Positions 7,529 to 15,214 of a DNA stretch of 64,000 nucleotides are shown here, one piece after another. How positions within the stretch are numbered: the first letter of the stretch is position 1; each line of letters starts with the position of its first letter. The translations under genes were made by a program, and so were the position numbers. This DNA comes from Deltaproteobacteria bacterium (GTDB taxonomy: Bacteria; Myxococcota_A; Polyangia; GCA-2747355): contig JACKDQ010000004.1 of assembly GCA_020633415.1 (NCBI GenBank), forward strand, positions 248,001-312,000, given 5' to 3'. The notes beneath the pieces were generated by a model. It had not been told where the DNA came from, did no database searches, and saw nothing but the letters and a program-made list of their open reading frames with translations.

Positions 7529-8590
7529 CTAGTTGTGCGCAGGAATCATTACCGGGCGAGCCTGCAGCTCGCGGGCGACCAGCTTGGGGAAGACGTCGTT
7601 GATGTCGTCGAGCTCGAATTGTTCGATGAACGGATCGATTTGCACTCTACCGTCGAGAACCATGTCCAGTGCTTCGGGGTAATATTCAGGATGACAGCCC
7701 CAGATGCCGAACATTGCCGCATCGAAGGCCATCAAACGACCGAGGCGTACGGTGTTCTTTTCGAGAGTGAAGCCGATGATGCCGATCGTTCCAGCGTAAG
7801 TTAGCAACTCGAAGGCGACCGCTTGGCCTTTGCCCGTTCCCGACATCTCGAAGACTTTCCAGCGGTGCGGCGGTTGGCCCAGCGCCTCGACCTTGGCGGC
7901 AACGGCCTCGCGGATCTCCTTCGCGCTCATCGCTGCGCTGTGAAGCGTGTCATCGGCGCCGTGCCGTCGGACGATCTGCAGTCGGGAAGCGTCGATATCG
8001 ATGGCGAGCACAGTCGCACCAAGAGCCGCGGCGATTTGCACACCGTAGATGCCCAATCCGCCGACGCCGATCACGATCACGGTGTCGCCTTCGGAGACGT
8101 TGGCGCGCTGCAAGGCATTGAACGGGGTAGCCACCGCGTCGGCGATCACGCCGAGCTGCCACAACGGGTGGCCGTTATTGGTGGCATTGACCGGGCAGAG
8201 AAATCGCGTCGAAGTGACCACATGGCTGGCGAAGCCTCCGTCGGTGTGGTTGCCGAGCATGCTCCGTCGTCGACAAGCCATGCCGTGGCCTGTGCGGCAA
8301 AGGTCGCAGTGGCCGCAGGGCAGCACCGCCGGCACGATCACCTCGGATTCCAGCAAATGCTCGTTTCCTGGGGCCGCGGCCACGACGCCGCTGATCTCGT
8401 GGCCAAGGGTCAGTGGCGGCGAGCAGGCCGGGCTGACCTCGCCTTTCCAAAACGCCACATCGGTGTGGCAAACCCCACAGCCGGCGACCTTGACCAACAC
8501 CTGGCCGGCTTCGAGGCTGGGGATTTCGATGCGCCGCTTCACGAAAGGGCTTCGGCTTTGTTCCATTTGCCAGGCGTTGAGATGGCTCAT
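7529..8590 (-). CDS. Zinc-dependent alcohol dehydrogenase (MDR family)
   Basis: NAD(P)-dependent medium-chain dehydrogenase of 353 aa. Catalytic zinc ligands lie in GCGVCHTD and LGHEISG; the structural zinc site is CGHCDLCRTGHGMAC; the Rossmann motif is GVGGLGIYGVQIA. ATG at 8590 is chosen because GGAG precedes it; an upstream in-frame start at 8650 lacks one. The EVIVPAVLPCG and GGFASHV stretches resemble 6-hydroxycyclohex-1-ene-1-carbonyl-CoA dehydrogenase of anaerobic benzoyl-CoA degradation, but no other gene of that pathway is nearby, so the substrate is left open. Downstream of the cytochrome gene, with a long inverted repeat between them. Confidence 0.85.
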   Translation of the reverse strand: MSHLNAWQMEQSRSPFVKRRIEIPSLEAGQVLVKVAGCGVCHTDVAFWKGEVSPACSPPLTLGHEISGVVAAAPGNEHLLESEVIVPAVLPCGHCDLCRTGHGMACRRRSMLGNHTDGGFASHVVTSTRFLCPVNATNNGHPLWQLGVIADAVATPFNALQRANVSEGDTVIVIGVGGLGIYGVQIAAALGATVLAIDIDASRLQIVRRHGADDTLHSAAMSAKEIREAVAAKVEALGQPPHRWKVFEMSGTGKGQAVAFELLTYAGTIGIIGFTLEKNTVRLGRLMAFDAAMFGIWGCHPEYYPEALDMVLDGRVQIDPFIEQFELDDINDVFPKLVARELQARPVMIPAHN

Positions 8591-8715
8591 TGGTGTCGGC
8601 TCCAGGTCTCTGACGGATTGGGTCGAGAACTCAAGAATACCGCTTCCCAAGGGACGGATAGGATCGGGCGGGCAGGTCGAGTGAGAACAACCATGTGGCC
8701 AGCGTCCAAGCTACC

Positions 8716-8762
8716 ACATTGTAGCCAACATCACCGCAGGAGAAAGGGGCTACAATGTTTTT
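8716..8762. repeat. Inverted repeat with T-run between cytochrome and dehydrogenase genes
   Basis: ACATTGTAGCC (8716-8726) and GGCTACAATGT (8748-8758) form a perfect 11-base-pair stem with a 21-base loop. On the plus strand the second arm runs into TTTT, giving a terminator shape, but no plus-strand gene ends here; flanking genes are both on the minus strand. It may stop antisense transcription or be a regulatory stem. Confidence 0.5.
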
Positions 8763-8817
8763 CGCGTGGCCGCCTCAGCGGTCGACAAATCGAGTGTGCG
8801 GCGGGAAACGAGCTCGG

Positions 8818-9231
8818 CTATTTGCCAAACGAGCGGACGATCGCGACCAGCCCAGCGACGATGCTCGGCTTGTCCTTGAGGTCCGGGTTTGGGGGCATCA
8901 GCGGGCTTTTGCCGACGGCGGCGCCACCCTGGACGATCGTTTGGGCCAGCTGTGCGTCGCTGACGCTCGCTTGCCATTTTTTGTCGGTGTAGTTACGTGG
9001 TTTCGGGTTGAGCGCTACCGCGCCCGGACCGTCACCCTTGCCGCCGGCGCCGTGGCAGGTCACGCAGCGTTGCTCAAAGAGCTTCTTGCCCTCGACCATG
9101 TCCGGTTTTGCGCTCAACGGCGCGCCCGCGCTACCCGTCTGAGCGCCTTCCGATTCGCCAGATGCCGGCTGGTTCTTCCGACACGCGCCGGTTGCCAACA
9201 ACACAGCGATAATGATGACCATTCGCTTCAT
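8818..9231 (-). CDS. Exported small c-type cytochrome
   Basis: Monoheme electron carrier. The N-terminus is a signal sequence (MKRMVIIIAVLLATGAC); Cys17 could be a lipidation site, though the lipobox is weak. The heme site is CVTCH (Cys56, Cys59, His60), followed by GAGGKGDGPG, typical of class I cytochromes, and a likely Met ligand in SPLMPPNPDL. Mature size is about 120 aa. It lies between NnrS and the dehydrogenase, all on the minus strand, next to the oxygen/redox signalling genes, so a role in the same respiratory setting is likely but unproven. Confidence 0.85.
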   Translation of the reverse strand: MKRMVIIIAVLLATGACRKNQPASGESEGAQTGSAGAPLSAKPDMVEGKKLFEQRCVTCHGAGGKGDGPGAVALNPKPRNYTDKKWQASVSDAQLAQTIVQGGAAVGKSPLMPPNPDLKDKPSIVAGLVAIVRSFGK

Positions 9232-9260
9232 CGGTGCGACTCTCCCCGTTCGTCTTTAGT

Positions 9261-9278
9261 GGATGTGCTAGCGCATCC
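9261..9278. promoter_or_regulatory. 18-base near-palindrome upstream of the cytochrome gene
   Basis: GGATGTGCTAGCGCATCC is symmetric except for one pair and ends 30 bases before the cytochrome start. It could be an operator or a short hairpin in the leader. No known regulator consensus is recognised. Confidence 0.35.
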
Positions 9279-9335
9279 GCGGGCGAGCGTCAATCTCAGC
9301 TGCCGCCAGACACCGGCCGGCGCGTGCCAGCCGGG

Positions 9336-10493
9336 CTAGCCGGTTTTGCCGTCGACCCGGGGCGAAAACAGCATCGGTGTGTAGCGCAGCAAATAGAGCG
9401 CAAACGCGACGGACCACAGCCCGGTGGCGGTCCAGTAGCTGGTCAACAGCCAGTGCGGATCAGCGCCGCATCGTACGGCCGTCGGTATGCTGATCCGGGC
9501 GAGCACTGCGCCAAGCAAGCAGGCGAAGGCCAAGGTCATCAAACGACCGGCGCGCAGTGGTCGGCCGGTATGGCCGAGCGAGACGCGGGCGAGCATTGCC
9601 AGGGTCAGCGTGCCGATCGCGCCCAGCGTCGCGGCGTGTAGCCAGATCGCGCGTCCAGCGACGTCGTTGCCGAGCCAAGCTCGTAGCAGTTGGGCGACGA
9701 CGATCCAAGCGTAGCCGAGGTGCAAGACCAGCAGCAGGGCGTCTCTGCGGCAAGCGATGCTGCGCCAGCCGACCATCCGCAACAGATTGCTCGTTCCGGC
9801 TAGCGCCGAGAGTGCGCGGTCGACAGTTGGGCTAACGACGAAGAGCGCTGGCACGAGCATCGCCGCGTTGGCCGCCAGTGCCAGATCGTCCCGACGGTCG
9901 CGCTGGCGTACCTCGATCGCGCTCAACGCATTGCGGGTAAAGAGCGGGATAATCCGGCCAGCGAAGATCACCATGATCATGATCACGATCTCCACCGCGG
10001 GTAGCGTCGGTGTGGCCGAGCCGATCAATCGATTGGCGGGAAAGAAAGGATTCGCCGCGGCCAGTAGCAGCAGCAGCGGCGCGAAACTGGCGTTGCGCCA
10101 ACTGCGCGCGAGAAGGATCGGCCGGGCGATCGCCAAGGCTGTTCCACAGAGCAGGGTCGCGTCGGCGGCAGCGACCCAACTCAATCGCGCGGGAGCGGGG
10201 AAATAGCTGATGACGCGTGCGCCGAGCCAAATCGCGACAAGCAGCAGCGTGCCCAATGGGCCGACCGTCTGACGCTGCGTCCAAGCGCGGGTAGCTGTCA
10301 GTAGGAATCCGGCGAGCACCGCCGCGCAATAGCCGTAAAGCATCTCGTGGGCGTGCCAGACGAAGGGGCTTGTCGCGCTACTCAAAGACGTCTTGCCTGA
10401 GAGCACCGTGAGATAGACCGGTACCGAGATGACCGCCTGAAGGCCAGCGAGCCAGAAGAATGGGCGAAACGGTGCGGCGAGGAGCGGCAGCAT
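9336..10493 (-). CDS. nnrS: NnrS family heme-copper membrane protein
   Basis: Polytopic membrane protein of a family linked to nitric-oxide stress and denitrification. The 385 residues start MLPLLAAPFRPFFWLAG, the NnrS opening, and include FVWHAHEMLYGY in an early helix, AGRIIPLFTRNAL in the middle and LARVSLGHTGRPL near the C-terminus; about twelve hydrophobic segments are visible. I chose the ATG at 10493 because family similarity begins there; an upstream start at 10616 would add 41 non-hydrophobic residues. Divergent from the response-regulator genes. Confidence 0.85.
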   Translation of the reverse strand: MLPLLAAPFRPFFWLAGLQAVISVPVYLTVLSGKTSLSSATSPFVWHAHEMLYGYCAAVLAGFLLTATRAWTQRQTVGPLGTLLLVAIWLGARVISYFPAPARLSWVAAADATLLCGTALAIARPILLARSWRNASFAPLLLLLAAANPFFPANRLIGSATPTLPAVEIVIMIMVIFAGRIIPLFTRNALSAIEVRQRDRRDDLALAANAAMLVPALFVVSPTVDRALSALAGTSNLLRMVGWRSIACRRDALLLVLHLGYAWIVVAQLLRAWLGNDVAGRAIWLHAATLGAIGTLTLAMLARVSLGHTGRPLRAGRLMTLAFACLLGAVLARISIPTAVRCGADPHWLLTSYWTATGLWSVAFALYLLRYTPMLFSPRVDGKTG

Positions 10494-10563
10494 CGGCCCA
10501 GTTTGACGGACGGCGCGCGTTCCAGCAAATGTGCTGCGCAGATCGCACGACGGCGGCTTTTTT

Positions 10564-10616
10564 GACCCAGTGAGCTGGGTCTGGCGGGTCAGGATGACGC
10601 GGTGGTGATTCACCAC
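10564..10616. promoter_or_regulatory. Two palindromes in the nnrS/response-regulator intergenic region
   Basis: GACCCAG-TGAG-CTGGGTC (10564-10581) and GTGGTGA-T-TCACCAC (10602-10616) lie in the divergent gap between nnrS (start 10493) and the receiver gene (start 10714). The first is preceded by six Ts on the plus strand, so it is not a terminator for either gene. Both have the look of dimeric-regulator operators; neither matches the FNR/NnrR (TTGAT-N4-ATCAA) pattern. Confidence 0.4.
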
Positions 10617-10713
10617 GACGCAGTGCGGCGCGCGCGTCGTTCGCGATTTCGGCGGGTTACCAGGCGATCGGCGCAGCCGCTGGTTGGTATGTGCGTTGCA
10701 TTTGTCGCGATCA

Positions 10714-11067
10714 ATGCCCCGCGTGTTGATCGTAGAAGATGATGAAAGCAGCCGCGAAAGCCTGCGCGCTGCCCTTGAGGACGCCGGCTACACGGTGGTC
10801 GTTGCGGCCGATGGTGAGGCAGCGCTCGCCCTTTACCTCGAGGCAGATGTGGTGGTCACCGATTTGGTCATGGAGCCGATCGACGGGCTACAGCTGATCG
10901 AGAAGCTGCGCCGCGGTTCGCCGCAGCTGCAGACGATCCTCGTTACCGCACACGCTAACGCTGCCGTCGAACGGCGAGCCCGCCGGGCGGGTGCGTTCGC
11001 ACTGCTCCCCAAACCGATCGACCTCGACGCCCTAGAACGGGCGCTGCAGGCGGCGCTCGCCAGCTAG
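10714..11067 (+). CDS. Stand-alone response regulator receiver
   Basis: Receiver domain only (117 aa), no output domain. The acidic pair is in VLIVEDDESSR, the phospho-acceptor Asp in VVVTDLVMEPIDG, the Thr switch in ILVTAHA and the Lys in LLPKPIDLDAL. ATG at 10714; an upstream GTG at 10684 lacks family similarity. It is close in sequence to the receiver of the next gene (KPIDLDAL versus KPVDLDRL), suggesting tandem duplication. Probably phosphorylated by, or a phosphate sink for, the kinase at 12553. Confidence 0.92.
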   Translation: MPRVLIVEDDESSRESLRAALEDAGYTVVVAADGEAALALYLEADVVVTDLVMEPIDGLQLIEKLRRGSPQLQTILVTAHANAAVERRARRAGAFALLPKPIDLDALERALQAALAS

Positions 11068-11139
11068 TCGTCGGCCAATTCAGCCCCGATCTCGCTGGGG
11101 GCTGTGTTCGTCGCTGATCTGCGCTATCGTCCCGCCGCC

Positions 11140-12549
11140 ATGCCGACGGTATTGATCGTTGAAGACGATGAAGCGAGCCGGGTGGCGCTGGAAACAGCGC
11201 TGCTCGACTGCAAAATGGAAGTCACCCTCGCCGCCAGCGCCGAAGAGGCAGTAGCACGCCTGAAGCTTGCGCCGGTCGATGTGATCGTCACCGACGTTGT
11301 GATGGGACGGATGGATGGAATGGACTTGCTGCGCCACGTGCAGCAGCAGTGTCCCGATACAGCGGTAATCCTCGTGACCGGGCACGCCACCGTTGCCGCG
11401 GCGGTCGACGCGATGCGCGAGGGCGCCTATGACTACCTCCCCAAGCCGGTCGATCTCGATCGGCTGGAGCTGGTCGTCGAGCGAGCTTGTCGCAAGCAGA
11501 GCTTGGTGCGCGAAAACCGCGAACTGCGCAGTGCACTCAAGGGTCAGTTCTCTGCCGGAGAAGTGATCGGGCAGTCGCAGGCGATGCGTGGTGTGTTGCA
11601 GCAGGTGGAGCAGGTTGCGCCGACCAACGCCACGGTTTTGATCCTCGGCGAATCGGGTACTGGCAAAGAACTGATCGCCACCGCGATCCATGCCTACAGC
11701 CAGCGCTCGCAGGAGCCGCTGGTCAAGGTCAATTGCGCCGCGTTGCCTGAAGGGCTAGTCGAAAGCGAACTGTTCGGACACGAGCGCGGCGCCTTCACGG
11801 GTGCGCACCGAACGCGTCGTGGGCGCTTCGAGCTCGCCAATCACGGCACGCTGTTTCTCGACGAGGTCGGCGATCTTACGCTGGCGACCCAAATCAAATT
11901 GCTGCGCGTGCTGCAGGAACGTGAGCTCGAGCGTGTCGGTGGACAGCGAACGATTCCCGTCGACGTGCGCCTGATCGCGGCGACCAACCAAGACCTCGAA
12001 CAATCGCTCAAAGACGGACATTTTCGCGAAGAACTCTATTACCGGCTAAAGGTGGTAACGATCGATGTACCGCCGCTGCGCTCGCGTCGTGATGACATCG
12101 TGCCTTTGCTGAACTACTTTCTCGCCCACTACGTGCGCGAGCACAATCGGTCGATCAGCGCGTTTACCCAGCGAGCGGTCGAATCGCTTTGCGAATACGA
12201 CTGGCCCGGCAACGTTCGCGAACTGCGCAACCTGGTCGAGAGCCTGGTCGTCACCACGCGCGGCGACGAGATCGACCACAAGGATCTGCCGGCGTCTCTT
12301 GTCGGCCGCAGTCCGGCACCGCAATTTAGCTCGCCGATGGGCAAGTCCCTCGAGGCGGTTGAGCGCGCCTACATCATGCAGACCTTGCGGATGCTGCAGG
12401 GTAACAAAACCAAGGCGGCCCAGGTCCTCGGCATTGGCAAGAAAACACTCTATCGGCGCCTCGAGGCCTATGGTGTCGTACAGCCGCTCAGCAAGGTCGA
12501 CGGCGAAAACGACGGCGAACACGACGGCGACGGCGAGAGCGAGGAATAG
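11140..12549 (+). CDS. NtrC-type sigma54-dependent response regulator
   Basis: 469 aa with three parts. The receiver (about 1-120) has VLIVEDDEASR, VIVTDVVMGRMDG, ILVTGHA and LPKPVDLDRL. The AAA+ domain has Walker A GESGTGKEL, the sigma54-contacting GAFTGA loop, Walker B GTLFLDEVGDL and the arginine region PLRSRRDDI. The C-terminal Fis-type helix-turn-helix reads NKTKAAQVLGIGKKTLYRRL. The tail is acidic (DGENDGEHDGDGESEE). ATG at 11140 is 72 bases after the stand-alone receiver. Three bases separate its stop from the kinase start, so they are a cognate pair. It should activate sigma54 promoters; one good match lies at 22507. Confidence 0.95.
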   Translation: MPTVLIVEDDEASRVALETALLDCKMEVTLAASAEEAVARLKLAPVDVIVTDVVMGRMDGMDLLRHVQQQCPDTAVILVTGHATVAAAVDAMREGAYDYLPKPVDLDRLELVVERACRKQSLVRENRELRSALKGQFSAGEVIGQSQAMRGVLQQVEQVAPTNATVLILGESGTGKELIATAIHAYSQRSQEPLVKVNCAALPEGLVESELFGHERGAFTGAHRTRRGRFELANHGTLFLDEVGDLTLATQIKLLRVLQERELERVGGQRTIPVDVRLIAATNQDLEQSLKDGHFREELYYRLKVVTIDVPPLRSRRDDIVPLLNYFLAHYVREHNRSISAFTQRAVESLCEYDWPGNVRELRNLVESLVVTTRGDEIDHKDLPASLVGRSPAPQFSSPMGKSLEAVERAYIMQTLRMLQGNKTKAAQVLGIGKKTLYRRLEAYGVVQPLSKVDGENDGEHDGDGESEE

Positions 12550-12552
12550 GCT

Positions 12553-13710
12553 GTGTCCTCGCCGGCCGATCCCCATTCCCAGCGCTTGCTTTACTCGGTC
12601 GCAGCGACGATGAGCGACGGTGTGGTGATGATCGATGCGCGCGGGATCATCATTTGGGTCAATCAAGCGCTCTGCAAGACCTTTGGCTACGTTGAGCGCG
12701 AACTACTGGGTGAAAACGTTTCGCTGTTGATGCCGTCGCCTGACCGCGAAGGGCACAGCGGCTACATCGCGCGCTATCTCGAAACAGGCGAGAAGCGGAT
12801 CATCGAGCGCGGTCGCGAGGTCGAGGCGCAGCGGGCCGATGGCAGCCGGATTCCTGTGCATCTGACGGTCAACGAGGTGATCGACGGCAACAACAGCTAC
12901 TTTAGTGGCATTGTCCGCGACCTCTCCGACCGACGTCGCGCTGACGAGGCAGAGGCGTCTTTGCGCGCACTGCAGTTTAATCAGGCGCAACTCGAGCGCG
13001 TCGCAGTTGCCGGCGAGATGGCGGCGATGGTTGCCCACGAGATTCGCACGCCGCTCAATGCTCTTTCGATCAACGTACAGATGGCGCAGCGGCTGTCGCG
13101 AAGGTCGGGCGAGTCCGACCGCGAACGGGCCAGCGAGTTGCTCGGCAATCTGCGTGCAGAGGTCGAGCGAATCAACGGTTTGCTCGAGGACTATTTGGCG
13201 CTGGTCCGCCGGCCATCGGGGACGACCGATCAGGTAGAGGTCAACAGCGTGGTGCAAGAGGCGGCTTACTTTGTCGCGCAACAGATGGAGCGCGAAAATA
13301 TCCGTTTCACCCGGCGCCTCGCAGCCGGCCTGCCGGCCCTCGATGTCGACAAAGCGCGGCTGAGGCAGGTTGTGCTCAATTTGCTGATCAACGCACTACA
13401 AGCGCTATCCTCGACCCAGCGAGGGGGTAGCGTCGAACTTTGGACCGAACTTGGCGATGGCGAGCTGCGCATCGGTGTACGCGATGATGGTCCCGGCGTG
13501 CCGCCCGAGATCATCGCCAAAATGTTCCGTCCGTTTGTCACGACCAAAGCCGAGGGGACCGGCCTCGGTCTGGCGATCTGTCAGCGCATCGTTTCCGGAT
13601 TCGGCGGGCGAATCTCCGTTGAGTCGGTACCTGACTGCGGTGCGACCTTCTTGGTGCATTTGCCGCTTGCCCGGCCGACAGACACGCATCGGGCGATCGA
13701 GGCCAAGTAG
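12553..13710 (+). CDS. PAS histidine kinase, FixL-like (candidate heme sensor)
   Basis: 385 aa, no membrane segment. The PAS domain (about 12-125) reads MPSPDREGHSGYIARYLETG then RIIERGREVEAQR. Compared from memory with Bradyrhizobium FixL, His68 aligns with the heme ligand His200, Arg74 with Arg206, Ile83 with Ile215, Arg88 with Arg220 and Leu104 with Leu236; His214 is Arg82 here. The kinase core has the H-box VAHEIRTPLNAL, N-box LNLLINAL, DDGPGVP and GTGLGLAIC. GTG start at 12553, three bases after the NtrC-type regulator. The context (NnrS, cytochrome, caa3 oxidase, HemN) fits oxygen or NO sensing. The kinase call is firm; heme binding is inferred. Confidence 0.9.
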   Translation: MSSPADPHSQRLLYSVAATMSDGVVMIDARGIIIWVNQALCKTFGYVERELLGENVSLLMPSPDREGHSGYIARYLETGEKRIIERGREVEAQRADGSRIPVHLTVNEVIDGNNSYFSGIVRDLSDRRRADEAEASLRALQFNQAQLERVAVAGEMAAMVAHEIRTPLNALSINVQMAQRLSRRSGESDRERASELLGNLRAEVERINGLLEDYLALVRRPSGTTDQVEVNSVVQEAAYFVAQQMERENIRFTRRLAAGLPALDVDKARLRQVVLNLLINALQALSSTQRGGSVELWTELGDGELRIGVRDDGPGVPPEIIAKMFRPFVTTKAEGTGLGLAICQRIVSGFGGRISVESVPDCGATFLVHLPLARPTDTHRAIEAK

Positions 13711-13896
13711 CACGCCCACGCCTGGAAGTCTGCACGGTTACGCCGGCTTTGGGCTGGCCGCTCACCCAAATAAACTTGTTGCAAAGTCGGGCGGTTTGAT
13801 TAAGTTATCGGCGCTCGCGCGCCAGTAGCAGCGCAGCGAAGTCCGTCTGGCTGGCGTGTCGCCGTTGGCGACGGGCGTGGCAAGGAGGTCGCGATA

Positions 13897-14259
13897 ATGA
13901 CTCAAAGCTCAGGGGCCGAAAGCTCAGGCAACGAGCCCGACGTAACGCCGATCGTCAAACTCTCTCTTTGGGGGGTTGGCATCGTGCTGGCCGTCGCTGT
14001 TTCGATCTTTATCGTGCGACAGCTGGTGCTCAGAACCACGTCAGCGATGGCGATTTCGTCGCTGCCGGAAAACACCGAACGCGTCGCGCAGCAGGCGCGG
14101 ATGAGCGCCACGCTTGGCTCCTACGGCTACGTGGACAAATCCAAAGGCGTATACCGGTTGCCGATCGACCAAGCGATGCAGCGCCTGGTGGCCAAGCCGC
14201 TGTTGTTAGTTGATCCCGACCGCGCAGCAGCGCCTCAGCAGGAAGCTCCTCAGAACTAA
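13897..14259 (+). CDS. Small single-pass membrane protein of the cytochrome oxidase operon
   Basis: 120 aa with one transmembrane segment (about 23-45, LSLWGVGIVLAVAVSIFIV) and an exposed C-terminal part with GSYGYVDKSKGVYRLPIDQAM. The 'YG(Y/W)VD..KG..R(L/I)PID.AM' stretch recurs, to my knowledge, in unnamed proteins beside deltaproteobacterial caa3 oxidase genes. ATG at 13897 follows a strong AAGGAGG. It opens the Sco-CoxBACD operon. Function unknown; assembly or an accessory subunit is plausible. Confidence 0.8.
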   Translation: MTQSSGAESSGNEPDVTPIVKLSLWGVGIVLAVAVSIFIVRQLVLRTTSAMAISSLPENTERVAQQARMSATLGSYGYVDKSKGVYRLPIDQAMQRLVAKPLLLVDPDRAAAPQQEAPQN

Positions 14260-14296
14260 GTGCACTTTTCTGGTTCCCTTGCCCTGGCGGTCGTCG

Positions 14297-15133
14297 ATGC
14301 AGGTATCACGTGGTTGTTGGATTCGGCTGATCATCGGGCTAGGGCTGATTCCGTTCGTCGCCTCCGTGGCGTTAGCTCAACGGATCCCCGCAGCAGCGAA
14401 AAAGGTCGGCGTCGCAGAGCACCTCGGCCGGCTCGTTCCAGCACTGACGTTCACCGATAGCAAGGGTGGCAAAGTCGACTTTGGGAGCTATTTGCGCGAT
14501 GGTCGGCGCCCGACGTTGATCAGCCTCAACTACTACCGTTGTCCGATGCTCTGCACCCTACAGCTCAACGCGCTGGTCGAGACGCTCAAGAAGATCAAGC
14601 TGTCGGCGCGTGAGGATTTTCGCATCGTCACCGTCAGCATCGATCCGAACGAAGGGCCGGAGCTGGCGAAGAAGAAACGCGAAGGCTATCTCGCGCTGCT
14701 CGGCGATAACCAGGTAAACTGGGAGTTTTTCGTAGGCAGCCAAGCCGACATTACCGCTTTGGCTGACACGCTGGGCTTCCAGTATGCCTACGACAAACAG
14801 AGCGGGCAGTTCGCCCATGCCGCGATGCTTTTCGTGATCTCCCCGCAGGGGAAGGTCGCTCGTTATTTATATGGTACCCACGTTTCGCCGAAGCAATTGG
14901 AGTTTGCCCTCGTCGAGGGATCGGCTGGTCGCTTGGGCTCGCCGATCGACAAAGTGATCCTCAGCTGCTTTCGCTATGACGCGAGCACCGGGAAGTATAG
15001 CCCCTATGCATGGGGAATTATGCGACTAATGGGCATCGTCATGGTTGCGGTGATGGGAACGTTTGTGTTTGTATTCTGGCGCCGTGAGCGGCGCGTTAGC
15101 CGATCGGCTGGCGCACCTCCCGAAGAGGTCTAG
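14297..15133 (+). CDS. SCO1/SenC family copper chaperone
   Basis: Delivers copper to, or reduces, the CuA site of cytochrome oxidase on the outer face of the inner membrane. 278 aa with an N-terminal signal/anchor (RLIIGLGLIPFVASVALAQ), a thioredoxin fold with the copper-binding pair in CPMLC, the third ligand His in GQFAHAAMLFV, and a C-terminal transmembrane helix (MGIVMVAVMGTFVFVFW) ending in an Arg-rich tail. The extra C-terminal anchor is unlike classic Sco1. I chose the ATG at 14297, the first Met directly before the signal sequence; starts from 14210 are possible. Lies directly upstream of coxB. Confidence 0.92.
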   Translation: MQVSRGCWIRLIIGLGLIPFVASVALAQRIPAAAKKVGVAEHLGRLVPALTFTDSKGGKVDFGSYLRDGRRPTLISLNYYRCPMLCTLQLNALVETLKKIKLSAREDFRIVTVSIDPNEGPELAKKKREGYLALLGDNQVNWEFFVGSQADITALADTLGFQYAYDKQSGQFAHAAMLFVISPQGKVARYLYGTHVSPKQLEFALVEGSAGRLGSPIDKVILSCFRYDASTGKYSPYAWGIMRLMGIVMVAVMGTFVFVFWRRERRVSRSAGAPPEEV

Positions 15134-15214
15134 CCAAAACCTCGCTGAGGGTGTAACCACGGCGCGCAAGGCGCCGCCGTCAGGCGGCAAACAGGAAAGA
15201 TACGGAGAGGTCAG

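Noticed and set aside
7529..8590. Part of an anaerobic benzoyl-CoA pathway
   Set aside because: Sequence style is close, but none of the benzoyl-CoA reductase, dienoyl-CoA hydratase or hydrolase genes is present.
8690..8716. Sigma54 site CTGGCCACATGGTTGTT on the minus strand for the dehydrogenase
   Set aside because: The invariant -12 GC reads GT; one mismatch in the core makes it unconvincing.
10564..10590. Intrinsic terminator
   Set aside because: The T-run precedes the stem on the plus strand and reads as A-run after it on the minus strand, so it has the wrong order for either direction.
13765..13800. TTGCAA-16-TAAGTT as a sigma70 promoter for the cox operon
   Set aside because: Both hexamers are poor and the spacing is 16; plausible in AT-rich context but not supported enough to list.
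13848..13862. Sigma54-like TGGCTGGCGTGTCGC upstream of the cox operon
   Set aside because: It keeps GG-N10-GC, but the -12 reads TCGC and the start would lie only about 22 bases from the ATG; too weak to claim.
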